Assembly (NCBI GenBank): GCA_013375405.1
Contig: JABXJU010000057.1
Location: 1-22,009 of the forward strand
DNA from: Candidatus Helarchaeota archaeon
GTDB taxonomy: Archaea > Asgardarchaeota > Lokiarchaeia > Helarchaeales > HEL-GB-A
Reading direction: 5' to 3'
Length of the DNA: 22,009 nucleotides
Part shown: piece after piece, positions 21,510 to 22,009 of the stretch
Position numbering within the stretch: position 1 is the first letter of the stretch
Layout: every line of letters begins with the position of its first letter
Translations under genes and position numbers: made by a program
Notes under the pieces: generated by a model
Database searches by the model: none
What the model was told of the DNA's origin: nothing
Seen by the model: the letters and a program-made list of their open reading frames with translations, nothing else

Positions 21510-22009
21510 ATGTACGCAAAAAATAAGGGAAATGAAAAGATTCCAGAGTTTAAACAATTTTTTCCGCAAGGGCAAAATTACGAATTTTATGATTTTTCAA
21601 GTAGAAATAAATATTCTAAATGTGATGTTCCTGCTCAAGGCGTAAAATATATAGGGCAAAATATCCGTAAACCGTTATACGCATTATTTGCAGAAATCGA
21701 TGTACAAATTGATCCTAAATATTGTTTTGTGTATTATCGAAGAAAGGGATATTTCGGTTTTGTTCCTATAAATCCAGTTCAACTCGTTTTACTTGCAAAT
21801 TATAACGAAAATTTCTATGATGCTTGGTTGAATGAGCAAATTTTTGATCCATTTGCGTTAGTAGGTTTTAAGGTCTTTCAAAAGGGCGTAATTAGATTGG
21901 GGCCTTATTTTAAAAGATTTACTAAAATTTTTAAAACTAAACCTGAGGATCCTATGTTAGCTATTAATCCGCTATTGGAGAAAGCTAATAAAAGTTTGAA
22001 TAAAATTTA
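21510..22009 (+). CDS. Unrecognised protein, 3' end cut by window edge
   Basis: An ATG at 21510 opens a frame of at least 166 codons to the right edge. The product begins MYAKNKGNEKIPEFKQFF and is rich in Tyr, Phe, Asn and Lys. Typical segments are YCFVYYRRKGYFGFVPINP, QLVLLANYNENFYDAWLNEQ, and KVFQKGVIRLGPYFKRF. I see no membrane helix, signal peptide, metal motif or nucleotide-binding motif. The frame is open upstream to a TAG at 21471, but no standard start codon occurs between 21480 and 21510. The strongest ribosome-site-like run, GGGGGT at 21473-21478, is too far from the ATG, so the start is uncertain and an AUU start near 21486 is conceivable. Coding is supported by length and codon pattern only. 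Confidence 0.55.
   Translation, partial: MYAKNKGNEKIPEFKQFFPQGQNYEFYDFSSRNKYSKCDVPAQGVKYIGQNIRKPLYALFAEIDVQIDPKYCFVYYRRKGYFGFVPINPVQLVLLANYNENFYDAWLNEQIFDPFALVGFKVFQKGVIRLGPYFKRFTKIFKTKPEDPMLAINPLLEKANKSLNKI

Noticed and set aside
1..22009. tRNA, rRNA, CRISPR or insertion sequence
   Set aside because: I scanned by eye for TTC-R-A tRNA arms, regular spacer repeats, transposases and terminal inverted repeats and found none that I could support.

Overview
The window looks like a piece of an Asgard (Promethearchaeota, probably Lokiarchaeia-like) archaeal chromosome. This is an inference from gene content: methanogen-type Mvh/Hdr electron-bifurcation genes sit beside a Rag/Gtr-like GTPase with a fused C-terminal longin/roadblock-type domain, a Rab/Ras-like GTPase and a separate longin-like protein. 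The DNA is AT-rich. Start sites carry archaeal GGTGA or GGAGG ribosome binding sites with TATA-like boxes upstream. I see no rRNA, tRNA, CRISPR array, insertion sequence or origin.

Region 1 (1-6452) is hydrogen/heterodisulfide metabolism. A leftward operon reads mvhG - hdrC - hdrB - mvhA, with mvhA cut by the left edge. The hydrogenase small-subunit gene is unusually long (about 465 codons), with an inserted helical block and an extra Cys-rich motif. Across a roughly 510-base AT-rich divergent spacer, a rightward operon carries a second hdrC - hdrB pair and a hydrogenase maturation protease. HdrA and MvhD are not in the window.

Region 2 (6472-8437, leftward) holds a zinc-ribbon protein and a UDP-glucose/GDP-mannose-type nucleotide-sugar dehydrogenase.

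Region 3 (8536-12404, rightward) is the least familiar part. Three tightly packed genes encode a winged-helix protein, a P-loop ATPase ending in a nuclease-like module and a SAP-like helix-extended-helix module, and a protein combining a longin-like N-terminus with two SCP2-like domains. I know of no described system with this composition.

Region 4 (12444-18282, leftward) holds a Rag/Gtr-like GTPase, a longin-like protein, a FixC-like flavoprotein with its bis-[4Fe-4S] ferredoxin FixX, a Rab-like GTPase, a five-helix membrane-anchored exo-sialidase with many N-glycosylation sequons, and a 55-residue orphan. The GTPase/longin genes suggest a eukaryote-like signalling or membrane module. FixCX together with the acyl-CoA dehydrogenase in region 5 suggests beta-oxidation electrons passing through an ETF to a quinone-type acceptor.

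Region 5 (18451-22009) holds a GNAT acetyltransferase (+), an acyl-CoA dehydrogenase with an isovaleryl-CoA-dehydrogenase-type catalytic Glu (-), a metallo-beta-lactamase-fold protein of the dihydropterin/RFA-P-synthase-annotated group (-), a small zinc-ribbon membrane protein (-), and an unrecognised gene running off the right edge (+).
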